A stretch of DNA of 64,000 nucleotides from CBDCTM01 sp965222005 (GCA_965222005.1 OZ244935.1:3844001-3908000); one strand, 5' to 3'. Counted from the first letter of the stretch, positions 37,562 to 46,466 are shown. Notes: generated by a model from the letters alone, not told the origin. Made by a program: numbers and translations.

Positions 37562-37972
37562 TTATTTAAAGAAAGGGCGCAGATGTGTCAATAAAAACTC
37601 AGGAGCGGCTATGCTATTGCGGGTGGCAGCATCCAAAAAGCAGAGCCTTACCGTGCCGCCATTGATCAACTTGCCCGCTTCATTGAACAGCTCCATATGA
37701 AAGGTAATAAATCGGTTGGGCAATTGCCGCAAGCAAGTTTGTATCCGTATGAGCTCATCATATCCGGCCGGCCGCACAAAGCGTATGTTCAATGACACTA
37801 CCGGCATCCATACGCCAATCTCTTCTTCCATTTGCCGATAGGTAGCGCCCAGGGCCCGCAAAGCTTCTACCCGGCCGTGCTCATAATATTGAGCATAATG
37901 GCCGTGATAGAGATAGCCCATTTGGTCGGTTTCGGCATAGCGCACACGCAGGCTGCAGGTGTGAGTGTACAT
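37562..37972 (-). CDS. Acyl-CoA thioesterase (4HBT hotdog fold)
   Basis: 136 aa. The active-site region reads RYAETDQMGYLYHGHYAQYY, matching the catalytic Asp motif (xxDTDxxGxxYHxxY) of the 4-hydroxybenzoyl-CoA thioesterase/YbgC family. A long central helix and beta strands follow. Members hydrolyse short- or medium-chain acyl-CoAs. Located 10 bases upstream of the YihY-family gene; the substrate cannot be told. Confidence 0.9.
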   Translation of the reverse strand: MYTHTCSLRVRYAETDQMGYLYHGHYAQYYEHGRVEALRALGATYRQMEEEIGVWMPVVSLNIRFVRPAGYDELIRIQTCLRQLPNRFITFHMELFNEAGKLINGGTVRLCFLDAATRNSIAAPEFLLTHLRPFFK

Positions 37973-38125
37973 AGTAGGGTACTTTATTTTTTGTATTGCA
38001 TCGGTCGGTCAAGATAGGAAAATTGAAGGAAGGAGAGGCTGATGAATCAGATTTCGTGTGGGCGCTGGTGAGCCAGTTGCCAGTCACACTATAACGCGAT
38101 AGATGGTATCTGGCAAGCGGTATGC

Positions 38126-39385
38126 TCATTTCCTTCGTTCTATCGGGCAGGTCATACAATGCGAACCACCCCTGGCGCGCGACAGCTCATTGCTGGGCAG
38201 GGTGATGATGGTATTTTCGATTGCTTCGGGCTTCCTCTTGCCGCTTTCAAAGTCCTTGAGCAGATCGGTGGCATGTACCACATCATAGCCTTTGGAGCGG
38301 AAAGCATCTTCTGTTTTGGGATTGCGATCGTAGGTGAGAGCCAGCCCGGGCCGCAGAGCCACCAGGTTGCAGCCATCAGTCCATTGCTCGCGCTCCTGGT
38401 AAGGTGACCGGCCATTGCCGCTGAAGATAAAATCCATCTCTGCGCTGATCTCTCCGTGGAAAAAATCTTTGACGCTGGCGTATTCGGTGGAAGAGCCGTT
38501 GGCCCGGAATACCTGTACATTGGAGCCCTGGCCATCAAAAACAATGGGTTTGTAGGCCACTATATGATGGGTGTTGATGTGGGTGAAGAGGGTATCGATA
38601 TGCATAAAGGAACGCTCGGAAGGGATATTTATCTGCACCACGTTTTTGATGATCCCTTTCTGAAAAAGCACCTCCCGCAGCGAATGCACGCCGTGCTCGG
38701 TGCTGCGTTCACTACGCCCGATGAGCAGGTAATCTTCATTGATCACCATCATATCGCCACCTTCTATACTTACGCGATCACCATATTTGGAAGGCGGAAA
38801 CAAATCGATGGTATTGAGATTGATGATGCGCCCTTCGTCTCTCAGTTGGCGGAAAACGGGGTGTGCCCAAAAGATAAGACGAGTGATAAAATTTTCACGA
38901 TGACGCGCCTCTTTGGCAGCCTTGGTGATGATTACGTGATCGTTGATGGTAACGGCAATGTCACGAGTGAAGATGAAATTGGGGATGGGATGGAAGAGGA
39001 TGTGACCGGTAGCCGGAAGGTAGCCGGTAATCAACACTCCTGCCAGTTGGCGAGCGTCTAAATTTTCGAGCATTATCTTTGAACCCGTCGGCAGTTCTTC
39101 ATAATCCACCACCAAATCGATGATCTCCTGGCGGGCTGCTTCATCCTTTTCCAAAGCCTCTTCCAAAAGATGTTCAATAAACAACACATTTCCCTCCCCG
39201 ATAAAAGCTTTCAGAATAGCGGAAAATACATCATGCTCTTGCTGCATTTTGGGCAGGTGGACGATATCGTCGAACAGCAACTCCTCAGCCATTTTGGGTG
39301 AGATGCGGGCTATTCCCTGATCGGGCCGGTGGACGATGACACGTCGGAGAGGAGCAATTTCAGAAGAAACCTGGATTTTTTGCAT
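38126..39385 (-). CDS. Arginine deiminase-family protein
   Basis: 419 aa. The guanidino-modifying fold is clear: LRRVIVHRPDQG at the start, HPIPNFIFTRDIAV (FTRD), VSIEGGDMMVI (EGGD), FMHIDTLFTHI (catalytic His) and the final RARGGSHCMTCPI with nucleophile Cys410. The expected reaction is arginine to citrulline plus ammonia, but related amidinohydrolases share these motifs. No carbamoyltransferase or carbamate kinase gene is adjacent, so it is not part of a standard arc operon. I leave the symbol empty for that reason. Confidence 0.87.
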   Translation of the reverse strand: MQKIQVSSEIAPLRRVIVHRPDQGIARISPKMAEELLFDDIVHLPKMQQEHDVFSAILKAFIGEGNVLFIEHLLEEALEKDEAARQEIIDLVVDYEELPTGSKIMLENLDARQLAGVLITGYLPATGHILFHPIPNFIFTRDIAVTINDHVIITKAAKEARHRENFITRLIFWAHPVFRQLRDEGRIINLNTIDLFPPSKYGDRVSIEGGDMMVINEDYLLIGRSERSTEHGVHSLREVLFQKGIIKNVVQINIPSERSFMHIDTLFTHINTHHIVAYKPIVFDGQGSNVQVFRANGSSTEYASVKDFFHGEISAEMDFIFSGNGRSPYQEREQWTDGCNLVALRPGLALTYDRNPKTEDAFRSKGYDVVHATDLLKDFESGKRKPEAIENTIITLPSNELSRARGGSHCMTCPIERRK

Positions 39386-39511
39386 GGATGGCTATTAATC
39401 AAAGTAAGAGCAAAGAAAGCAAATTCATTAGATTTACTAAAACAAACCGATGTAATAGACAGTGCAATTTTTAAGCCGGGCGCTCAGCTGGCGGCTTTGT
39501 TGTATTTGTTG

Positions 39512-39519
39512 TACATTTG
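39512..39519 (+). promoter_or_regulatory. Possible -7 box (TACATTTG)
   Basis: TAnnTTTG match 114 bases upstream of the first gene of the ABC/coiled-coil operon. The distance is long, so this is tentative. Confidence 0.3.
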
Positions 39520-39632
39520 GGCGAATTTTGCTTTCTTTGTAGAGTATTCGACCGGCTTGATCGGTTGATTTTGCATGCAATTCGGACTTTCTATATTCTT
39601 GTTACGCTGACAAAATTAACGGGCACTATAAT

Positions 39633-40298
39633 ATGCTGAAACGTCTTAAATCGCTCTTCTTAGTAGATGATGAAGAATTTGTAAAGCAGGCTGCCAAAGA
39701 TTCCGCCAAGCCGAAAGAGCAGCGAAGTCCCAAAGCGCCACCAGCTACTTCATCCACCAGCAGACCGTCAGCTTCGGGCGGAAAGCCGAGTAGCAAGTTT
39801 ACCAACGTATTGCTAGGTGCTATGGATAAAGCCAACCTCGATGGCTTCGACTATCTGGAATTCAAGCAAAGCCTCCAAAACCTCGGCAAGATGGCGATGG
39901 ATGAAGCTACCCGCTACAAAAGTGCCTACGCGATGGCTAAAACCATGGGGGCTACCCCTCAAACCCTCATCGATACGGCCAAGCACTATATGAAGGTACT
40001 GCAGCAGGAAGAGCAAAAATTTCAGCAAGCCCTGGCCGGTCAGCGTACCAAAAAGATTAGCGATAAGGCAGAACAGCAGAAGAAGCTAGAGCAAGCTATC
40101 AAAGATAAATCGCAGCGTATCCTGCAGCTCAACAAGGAGATTGAGGCGCACCAAAAGAAAATGGAGAAACTGCAGCAGGAAATTGCCCAGGCATCTGTGA
40201 AGGTGGAATCTACAAAAAATGATTTTCAGGCTTCCTTCCGATTGATCCTGGGCCAAATAGAAAAGGATGTCGAGAATATGAAGCAGTTTTTAAAGTGA
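39633..40298 (+). CDS. Coiled-coil protein, first gene of ABC/OmpA operon
   Basis: 221 aa, cytoplasmic. Residues 1-57 are basic, Ser/Pro-rich and probably disordered; a helical domain follows (FDYLEFKQSLQNLGKMAMD), then a long coiled coil (residues 125-200, QRILQLNKEIEAHQKKMEKL). I do not recognise a named family. The stop overlaps a possible GTG start of the next gene, so translation is probably coupled. The context suggests a soluble partner of the two membrane proteins that follow. Resemblance to PspA-like coiled coils is only structural and was not accepted as an assignment. Confidence 0.75.
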   Translation: MLKRLKSLFLVDDEEFVKQAAKDSAKPKEQRSPKAPPATSSTSRPSASGGKPSSKFTNVLLGAMDKANLDGFDYLEFKQSLQNLGKMAMDEATRYKSAYAMAKTMGATPQTLIDTAKHYMKVLQQEEQKFQQALAGQRTKKISDKAEQQKKLEQAIKDKSQRILQLNKEIEAHQKKMEKLQQEIAQASVKVESTKNDFQASFRLILGQIEKDVENMKQFLK

Positions 40299-40306
40299 GC
40301 AAAGCA

Positions 40307-40489
40307 ATGGAAAATGACAAACTGAAAATAGCTGTCGGCGCATTCGTTATATTGGGCGGCATCTGGCTAATCATCAAAGCATTGCCGATGCTTATTTCAC
40401 TGACCGGCAATATCCTTTACCTCAGCCTGATGCTGTTGTTTATTGTAGCCATTGCATATGGCATATTTTATATATTAAAAAAATTTTAA
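40307..40489 (+). CDS. Small two-helix membrane protein
   Basis: 60 aa from ATG 40307 (a GTG at 40295 overlapping the previous stop would add four residues). Two hydrophobic helices are separated by a short link: KIAVGAFVILGGIWLIIKAL and NILYLSLMLLFIVAIAYGIF. The layout and many residues match the N-terminal membrane region of the next gene (both have KALP, then IL-LS-MLL and I-Y), so the two are probably duplicates of one membrane module. No known family recognised. Confidence 0.72.
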   Translation: MENDKLKIAVGAFVILGGIWLIIKALPMLISLTGNILYLSLMLLFIVAIAYGIFYILKKF

Positions 40490-40524
40490 CTCTATCAGCA
40501 GATAGCTATCTACTTTTTTGAAAT

Positions 40525-41553
40525 ATGAGTCAATTTAAAGAATATAAGTCCAAATCGTTTTGGCAAAAGCCCGAAGGCATTACCGGGGCTCTTTTCCTGG
40601 GAGGACTGCTCATCGGGGGAGGGTTTTTATTGGTCAAAGCATTGCCGCTGATTATTGCAGCTACCGAAAGTATTCTTGCCCTCAGCGCCATGTTGCTGGT
40701 GCTGGCAGCCATTATATATATGGTGCTCGACCCCAAGATGCGCAATCTGGTGTGGTATATGTACAAAAGCGTGATGCGCTGGATCACCGGTATTTTTGTA
40801 CAAATCGATCCCATTGGCATTCTCAAATCTTATGTCGAAGACCTCAAGGGCAATCTGCGCAAGATGAACAAGCAGATCAGCCAGCTGCGCGGTCAGATGC
40901 ACAAGCTCAACGAGATTATCCACAACAATAAAAAGCAAATACAATCCAACCTCAGCCTGGCCAGCAAGGCAAAAGCTAAAAATAAACAGGCCCAGATGAT
41001 CCTCAAGTCGCGTAAAGCCGGGCGGCTCAAAGAATCCAATATCCGGCTCGAAGACCTGTACCGGAAGATGGAGGTATTGTATCGGGTGCTTTCCAAAATG
41101 TATGAAAACTCAGAGATATTGATGGAGGATGTCAAAGATCAGGTGGAGGTGAAGGAGCAGGAGCGCAAAGCTATCCGTGCCTCCCACTCGGCGATGAAGT
41201 CGGCGATGAGTGTCATTTCCGGCGATCCTGACAAGCGCGCCATGTTCGACTCGGCTATGGAAGCCGTAGCTGATGATGTGAGCCAGAAAGTAGGGGAGAT
41301 GGAGCGCTTCATGGAGATGTCGGCCAATTTTATGGATTCTGTCGATCTGCAAAACGGTGTGTTTGAGGAGGAGGGATTGCGCATGTTGGAAAAATGGGAG
41401 CGTGAAGGGGTTTCTTTGATATTGGGCGAAGAGAAGAGCAATTTGCTCGATCAGGCCAACAACGATGCCGATGTGCTGGACCTCAATCAGCCCGTAAAAA
41501 AAGCAGTGCGGCAAGAGAATCATTCCAATCAGTACGATAGCTTCTTTGAATAA
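40525..41553 (+). CDS. Membrane-anchored coiled-coil protein
   Basis: 342 aa. Two N-terminal membrane helices (residues about 20-40 and 48-67) resemble the 60-aa protein just upstream. A long helical region follows, with LKGNLRKMNKQISQLRGQMH and LEDLYRKMEVLYRVLSKMYE, then a helical end rich in Met and acidic residues (MERFMEMSANFMDSV). No enzymatic motif. The general shape recalls ESCRT-III/PspA-like membrane coiled coils, but I saw no diagnostic motif. The next gene (binding protein/OmpA fusion) starts 40 bases on, supporting one operon. Confidence 0.75.
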   Translation: MSQFKEYKSKSFWQKPEGITGALFLGGLLIGGGFLLVKALPLIIAATESILALSAMLLVLAAIIYMVLDPKMRNLVWYMYKSVMRWITGIFVQIDPIGILKSYVEDLKGNLRKMNKQISQLRGQMHKLNEIIHNNKKQIQSNLSLASKAKAKNKQAQMILKSRKAGRLKESNIRLEDLYRKMEVLYRVLSKMYENSEILMEDVKDQVEVKEQERKAIRASHSAMKSAMSVISGDPDKRAMFDSAMEAVADDVSQKVGEMERFMEMSANFMDSVDLQNGVFEEEGLRMLEKWEREGVSLILGEEKSNLLDQANNDADVLDLNQPVKKAVRQENHSNQYDSFFE

Positions 41554-41593
41554 CGTTTGAAATAACCTTTTAATCATCACCTATAAACCTATC

Positions 41594-43162
41594 ATGGCAA
41601 GACGACTCACCACATTCTCCAAATTTCTGATAACCCTGATCATTGTAGCTGCCATTTTCTTTCTGGGCCGCTATTTTCTCAACAATACTGAAATGGGCCG
41701 CGACCTGGTCAATCAGTCCGAATCGCCCGGCTCCGGGCCTACCTACTCTGGCAATAGCGGCAATGGCGATAGCGACGTCATCAAAGTAGGCGTGGTAACC
41801 TGGGGTGGATATGCCGGAGGGCAGTACTTCAACAAGGGCTTCAAGGCCAATACCCGATCCCGTTTTTACCAAGACTATGGCTTTCAGGTAGAATTTAAAG
41901 TACTCGATGACTTTGAGGCCTCCCGCAATGCCTTCCGCGCCGATGAAGTCAACCTTCTGTGGGCTACCATCGATGCCTTCCCCACAGAGGTCAACGGCCT
42001 CAAGGATTTTGACCCGGTAGTGGTTTGGCAGGCCGACTGGTCGCGCGGTGGCGACGCCATCGTAGCGCGCCGCGGCATCACTAAAGTAGCAGATTTGAAA
42101 GGCAAAAAAGTAGCAGTAGCAGAAATGACACCTTCACACAGCTTCCTCATCTGGCTGCTGGATGCCGGTGGACTAAGCGCCCGCGAGGTACAAATTGTGC
42201 CACAAGCCAGCGCTATCGACGCCGCCGAAGTCTTTAAAAGCGGGCGAGTGGATGCTGCCGTAGTTTGGAGTCCGGACGACATTCTTTGTGTGAAAGCCGT
42301 TCCGGGTTCGCGAATTCTGGAAAGTACCCGCTCTGCTACCAATATCATTGCCGATGTATTTGTGGCAAAACGGACCTGGGCCGACCGCAACCAAAAGCGG
42401 CTCCAGCAACTTTACGAAGGCTGGATGACCGGAGCAGCGGAAATCAATACCAACCCGCGCGTCCGGAGGGAAGCGGCTGAGATATTGGCCCGCGAATTTA
42501 CAGCCACCGGAACAGCTCTGACCCCGGATGAGGCTGAGGAAATGATTGGCAATGTGCGCCTTACCACACATGGCGATAACAAGAACTTCTTTGGCCTTTC
42601 CAATCAGTACAAGGGCGTGACCGGCAACGATCTGTATGCCCGTATGTCGGATATTTACAGTGATCTGGGATACATCGAGGGCAGTGTGCCCAATTGGCGC
42701 CTTATAGCCTATCCGGGGCTGGTAAATAATACCTCGCTGACCAGTGAGATACACTTTCCGGAACAACAAAAAACCTTTTCCGCAGCTACCGAAGCGGATA
42801 AAACGAAGGAAGCGGTGGCTACCAAACGGGTGAGTATCAACTTCCGGACAGGCGAATATCAGCTCGATGAGAATGCCAAATACATCATCGATCGGGAATT
42901 TGTCAATATTGCCAAAGCTTTCGGAAGCACCCGCATCCGCATTGAAGGGAATACGGATAATACCGGCAGCAGAGCTACCAATAAGCGCCTCAGCGAGCAG
43001 CGCGCACAGGCTGTGGCCAATTATTTGGCCAATGAACATGCGATGCCCCGCAATCGGTTTATCGTAGTAGGCAATGGCCCGGATAAGCCCGTTGCCAGCA
43101 ATGGCACCGCAGACGGTCGGGCGCAGAACCGAAGAACTGATTTTGAACTGGTTTCCGACTAA
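41594..43162 (+). CDS. Membrane-anchored substrate-binding protein fused to OmpA domain
   Basis: 522 aa. One N-terminal membrane helix (FLITLIIVAAIFFLGRYFL) with no clear cleavage site, a Gly/Ser-rich linker, then an NMT1/TauA-type binding domain (residues about 60-330; IKVGVVTWGGYAGG, VADLKGKKVAVAEMTPSHSF, VFKSGRVDAAVVWSPDD). The C-terminal OmpA-like domain (about 400-520) shows IEGNTDNTGSRATNKRLSEQ and QNRRTDFEL. NCBI-style annotation of similar fusions is phosphate ABC transporter substrate-binding/OmpA family. Predicted topology: anchored in the inner membrane, binding solute in the periplasm and gripping peptidoglycan. Permease and ATPase genes follow directly. Confidence 0.88.
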   Translation: MARRLTTFSKFLITLIIVAAIFFLGRYFLNNTEMGRDLVNQSESPGSGPTYSGNSGNGDSDVIKVGVVTWGGYAGGQYFNKGFKANTRSRFYQDYGFQVEFKVLDDFEASRNAFRADEVNLLWATIDAFPTEVNGLKDFDPVVVWQADWSRGGDAIVARRGITKVADLKGKKVAVAEMTPSHSFLIWLLDAGGLSAREVQIVPQASAIDAAEVFKSGRVDAAVVWSPDDILCVKAVPGSRILESTRSATNIIADVFVAKRTWADRNQKRLQQLYEGWMTGAAEINTNPRVRREAAEILAREFTATGTALTPDEAEEMIGNVRLTTHGDNKNFFGLSNQYKGVTGNDLYARMSDIYSDLGYIEGSVPNWRLIAYPGLVNNTSLTSEIHFPEQQKTFSAATEADKTKEAVATKRVSINFRTGEYQLDENAKYIIDREFVNIAKAFGSTRIRIEGNTDNTGSRATNKRLSEQRAQAVANYLANEHAMPRNRFIVVGNGPDKPVASNGTADGRAQNRRTDFELVSD

Positions 43163-43237
43163 AAAGCATATACACAGGCAGCGCAAACAGGGAGAACTTT
43201 TGCGCTGCCTGTACCTTTCAAATTCCAAGCATTTTCC

Positions 43238-44359
43238 ATGTCCTTACTCAGCCTCAGAGGGTCGCTCAGCAAATCGCAAAGCCTGCTATTAGGTATCGTG
43301 GGATTTGTTATTTTCGTTTTACTTTGGTGGGGCCTGGCTGAACTGTTTGCTATTGAGCGGCCGGTGGTCGAAGGCTTTGAGACGCGCCTGCCTTCATCTA
43401 TTGACCAAGACGGAAGTAGCCATATCGACCTGGATTCGCTGGCACGGGCGGATAGCCTGCTGTTTGCCAATGCCACAGAATTTGAGAAGGTATATCCGCT
43501 GCTGCCAACGCCCTTGCAAACAGTACAATCCTATCCGACCCTGGTGCAGCACGAGCAGCTCATTCCCCATACCTTGCGATCGGTCTGGCTCAATCTGCAG
43601 GGCTACTTTTGGGCCGTGCTGGTTTCGGTTGTATTTGGCTTTACCATTGGCCTGGTGCCCTTGCTGCGCGGCCTGTTCAGCAAGCAGGTGGATGCGATGC
43701 GCTATCTGCCGCTTACCGCTTTCACAGGTTTGTTTATCATCTGGTTTGGTATTGAAGATCCTATGAAAATTGCCTTTCTGGCTTTTGGTATTATTGTATT
43801 CATGCTGCCGGTGGTAGTACAGCGGATCGATGAAGTGGAGGATGTGTACTTAAAAACGGTGTTTACGCTGGGGGCTACGGATTGGCAGACCATCAAATCG
43901 GTTTACTTTCCCTCTGTGATGTCCCGCCTGATCGACGATATTCGGGTACTGACGGCTATTAGCTGGACCTACATCATCATTGTGGAATACATCAACAAGC
44001 AAGGGGGCATTGGAGCACTCATATACTTCAAACAACGGCAGGGGCAGATCGAAAAGATGTTTGCCATTCTCATCATCATTATCCTCATCGGATTTATTCA
44101 GGACCGGCTGTTTGTGTTTATCGACAAGAGGCTGTTTCCGCACAAATATTATAAAACTACCTTGAACGGAATGAAGGAGAGCCAATATGGCATATTGACC
44201 ATACTGATTGGAGTGATGCTGTTTTTGATGATCAAAATGTGGTTGCCGGCTATCAGTGGAATCATGGCCACTATCATCCCCCTGATTATAGTAGCCAGCC
44301 TTCTGATCATCGCTTATGGCGAATTCAAAATCTTTAAATCAGCAAAGCAAAATGGTTAA
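43238..44359 (+). CDS. ABC transporter permease (NitT/TauT-like)
   Basis: 373 aa. An N-terminal helix is followed by a periplasmic stretch of about 80 residues unusual for the family (containing VVEGFETRLPSSIDQDG), then the standard permease core with PLTAFTGLFIIWFGIEDPMK and the EAA-like loop FTLGATDWQTIKSVYFPSVM. Two extra hydrophobic helices lie at the C-terminus (GILTILIGVMLFLMIKMWLP and IIPLIIVASLLIIAYG). Overlaps the ATPase gene by 8 bases. The extra periplasmic segment could contact the OmpA-fused binding protein. Confidence 0.87.
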   Translation: MSLLSLRGSLSKSQSLLLGIVGFVIFVLLWWGLAELFAIERPVVEGFETRLPSSIDQDGSSHIDLDSLARADSLLFANATEFEKVYPLLPTPLQTVQSYPTLVQHEQLIPHTLRSVWLNLQGYFWAVLVSVVFGFTIGLVPLLRGLFSKQVDAMRYLPLTAFTGLFIIWFGIEDPMKIAFLAFGIIVFMLPVVVQRIDEVEDVYLKTVFTLGATDWQTIKSVYFPSVMSRLIDDIRVLTAISWTYIIIVEYINKQGGIGALIYFKQRQGQIEKMFAILIIIILIGFIQDRLFVFIDKRLFPHKYYKTTLNGMKESQYGILTILIGVMLFLMIKMWLPAISGIMATIIPLIIVASLLIIAYGEFKIFKSAKQNG

Positions 44360-45152
44360 CTTCCCCGATACGGAACTCGACAATATCATTGAGCTGCGCC
44401 ATATCGAGCAAAGCTACGATGGCGGAGAGAGTTATATCATCAAGGGCTTGGACTTTTTGGTAGAAGACAAGCCGGCTCAGGGTCAGTTTGTAGCCATCCT
44501 GGGGATGTCGGGTAGTGGCAAGTCAACAATTTTGCGGTATATCGCAGGCCTCCAAAAGCCAACGGCAGGTACCGTTTTAGTAAATGGCAAGCCCGTAAGC
44601 AAGGACAATCGGGTGAGTATGGTGTTCCAAAAATATTCCTCTATGCCCTGGATGACGGTACTCGACAATGTGAGTTTGGCACTGCGCTACAAAGGGCTGA
44701 GCAAAAAGGAACGCGATGAAAAGGCGATGGGCATGATTAAGGAAATGGGACTGGAAGGGCATGAATACAAATTTGCGCAGTATCCGACCCTTTCCGGCGG
44801 GCAGCTGCAGCGGGTAGCCATTGCCCGTAGCCTCTTGGCCAATTCGGATGTGCTGCTGATGGACGAGCCCTTCGGTGCGCTGGACGTCAAAACCCGCCTG
44901 CAAATGCAAGAGTTGCTGCTGGAGCTATGGGAAAAATTTCATCCAACTATCGTATTTGTTACTCACGATATTTCTGAAGCGGTTTATCTGGCCGATGATA
45001 TCTACATTCTCAAATCAGCCCCTTCTCATTTTGTCGAACACATTCATGTGGATCTGCCCTTCCATAGGACCCGCCAGGTGAAGCGCGATCCGCATTTTGT
45101 GGAATTGGTGCAAATGGTGGAGGATAGAATGGTGAAGGTGGCAGAGCTGTAG
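44352..45152 (+). CDS. ABC transporter ATPase (NitT/TauT-like)
   Basis: 266 aa from ATG 44352 (an earlier ATG at 44316 would lie deep in the permease gene). All ABC motifs are intact: Walker A GMSGSGKST, Q-loop VFQKYSSMPW, signature LSGGQLQRVAIARSL, Walker B VLLMDEPFGALD, and the switch VFVTHDISEA. It powers import by the permease encoded just upstream. Intact ATPase residues mean the transporter is energised rather than a pure sensor. The next gene follows 37 bases on. Confidence 0.92.
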   Translation: MVNFPDTELDNIIELRHIEQSYDGGESYIIKGLDFLVEDKPAQGQFVAILGMSGSGKSTILRYIAGLQKPTAGTVLVNGKPVSKDNRVSMVFQKYSSMPWMTVLDNVSLALRYKGLSKKERDEKAMGMIKEMGLEGHEYKFAQYPTLSGGQLQRVAIARSLLANSDVLLMDEPFGALDVKTRLQMQELLLELWEKFHPTIVFVTHDISEAVYLADDIYILKSAPSHFVEHIHVDLPFHRTRQVKRDPHFVELVQMVEDRMVKVAEL

Positions 45153-45189
45153 AGGAACCACTTCTTTACTCAAAAATTAAGTATATTTC

Positions 45190-46086
45190 ATGGATCAGGA
45201 CCAACAATTCAAGTTGCTTTCGAAGGTAGTCGATCACTATAAAGAGCTGAAATATAGCCTGCTGGCAGCTCAAACCTTCAATCCCGAGCACTACGGATTT
45301 CCCGCCATTTATTACAAAATCATGGAAACTGATAAAGTGCGGGTAGCCGCATTTAAAGATGCTTTTGAGCGCTTCGATAATTTTAAAGATGCGGTTGTAT
45401 GTGAAGCCGGTGTGGGCACATTGGCGCTTACTCAACACTACCTGCCCCACGTGAAAAAAGCCTATTTGATTGAAAACAATCCCAGGCTGAAGGAATTTTT
45501 GACAAAAGAAATAGAGGCCAGAGGCTGGGCAGATCGAGTGGAGCTGATCTTTGGCGATGCGATGCAGGCAGAGCTGCCAGAGCCGGTTGATTTTGTGATC
45601 GGCGAGTTGATGAGTATTTACTGCGCTAACGAATACCAGGTACAGATATTCAAGCAGCTGCGGCAATTCCTGAAGCCTGGCGGCCGCCTCATCCCCGATC
45701 GGATCATCAATTTGGCGCAGCTGGGATATGCCCACTTTGAGGAAGGGCACAAGCACTATCCCATACTCTTTACACGCCACTGGCCCAGCCTGATTAGCAG
45801 CCAGGAGATTGTCAATACCATTGATCTGTACAAGGAAGAAACATTGGCGATAGAGCGGAACATACGATTGAAGGCATTGCTCAGCGGGCCGGTCAATTGT
45901 GTGCTGATGAGCTCGTGGGTGCAGTGCAGCGAAGGCATCAATTTTACCGGCACCGACAGCCTGATGCCACCAACTGTAGTGCGTTTGGCAGAAGAGCGAT
46001 TGGTGGAAGCAGGCGAGGAGCTGAGCCTGCGTCTAAGCTTTACTTATGGCACCTCTCTTGATGAGGCTGCCTTTGAAGTGCGCTGA
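45190..46086 (+). CDS. PRMT-like SAM-dependent methyltransferase
   Basis: 298 aa. The Rossmann core shows motif I CEAGVGTLAL, the acidic post-I loop AYLIENNPRLK, then FGDAMQ and VDFVIGELMSIYCANE. The two Glu in GELMSIYCANE are nine residues apart, the same spacing as the double-E loop of protein arginine methyltransferases. GGRLIPDRI matches the following PRMT strand, and the C-terminal half looks like a beta-barrel. The target could be an arginine-bearing protein or a small guanidine. Encoded 37 bp after the ABC ATPase on the same strand, so possibly part of that operon. Confidence 0.8.
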   Translation: MDQDQQFKLLSKVVDHYKELKYSLLAAQTFNPEHYGFPAIYYKIMETDKVRVAAFKDAFERFDNFKDAVVCEAGVGTLALTQHYLPHVKKAYLIENNPRLKEFLTKEIEARGWADRVELIFGDAMQAELPEPVDFVIGELMSIYCANEYQVQIFKQLRQFLKPGGRLIPDRIINLAQLGYAHFEEGHKHYPILFTRHWPSLISSQEIVNTIDLYKEETLAIERNIRLKALLSGPVNCVLMSSWVQCSEGINFTGTDSLMPPTVVRLAEERLVEAGEELSLRLSFTYGTSLDEAAFEVR

Positions 46087-46131
46087 ATTTTGTGTATTTT
46101 TACTGGAAGGTTTCTTACAAGAAAACAAATT

Positions 46132-46449
46132 ATGAAATCTCTATCTCTTCACCCTCAGCCTGCTAGTGAAAGACTTGCCTGGTTGCTTTTTCCTATTTCT
46201 CTGCTTATCACCCTATTTCTTTTTTATATTGATGAGGGGCGTTACACCCTGGAAGGGTTATTTGAAGCCGGCAATTTGATCGCCATGGCTTTGTATTTTA
46301 TCTTTATTTGTGCAACTTCGCTGGTGTTTTATCAATTATTTATAAAGATCCGATCTCAGGTGTTGCGAATCATTTTAGCTACTGTCTTTGGCTTACCTGT
46401 GGGCTTTGGACTTACCGTAGCTTTGATCTATTTTTTACGTGTACTTTAA
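46132..46449 (+). CDS. Small integral membrane protein
   Basis: 105 aa from ATG 46132, preferred because the upstream ATG (46090) adds residues with no feature. Three hydrophobic helices: LAWLLFPISLLITLFLFYI, ALYFIFICATSLVFYQLFI and IILATVFGLPVGFGLTVALI. No family recognised. Its last codons lie inside a perfect 14-bp tandem duplication that reaches to just before the next gene. Confidence 0.7.
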   Translation: MKSLSLHPQPASERLAWLLFPISLLITLFLFYIDEGRYTLEGLFEAGNLIAMALYFIFICATSLVFYQLFIKIRSQVLRIILATVFGLPVGFGLTVALIYFLRVL

Positions 46450-46463
46450 TACGTGTACTTTAA
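46436..46463. repeat. 14-bp perfect tandem duplication
   Basis: Two copies of TACGTGTACTTTAA, 46436-46449 and 46450-46463. The first contains the stop codon of the membrane protein gene; the second lies just before the lipoprotein ATG at 46467. Confidence 0.9.
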
Positions 46464-46466
46464 AAA

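Noticed and set aside
40525..41553. PspA/Vipp1 family assignment
   Set aside because: The coiled-coil shape is similar but I saw no diagnostic motif, so only the topology is reported.
42173..43228. 351-codon minus frame
   Set aside because: Antisense to the binding-protein/OmpA fusion gene with intact domains.
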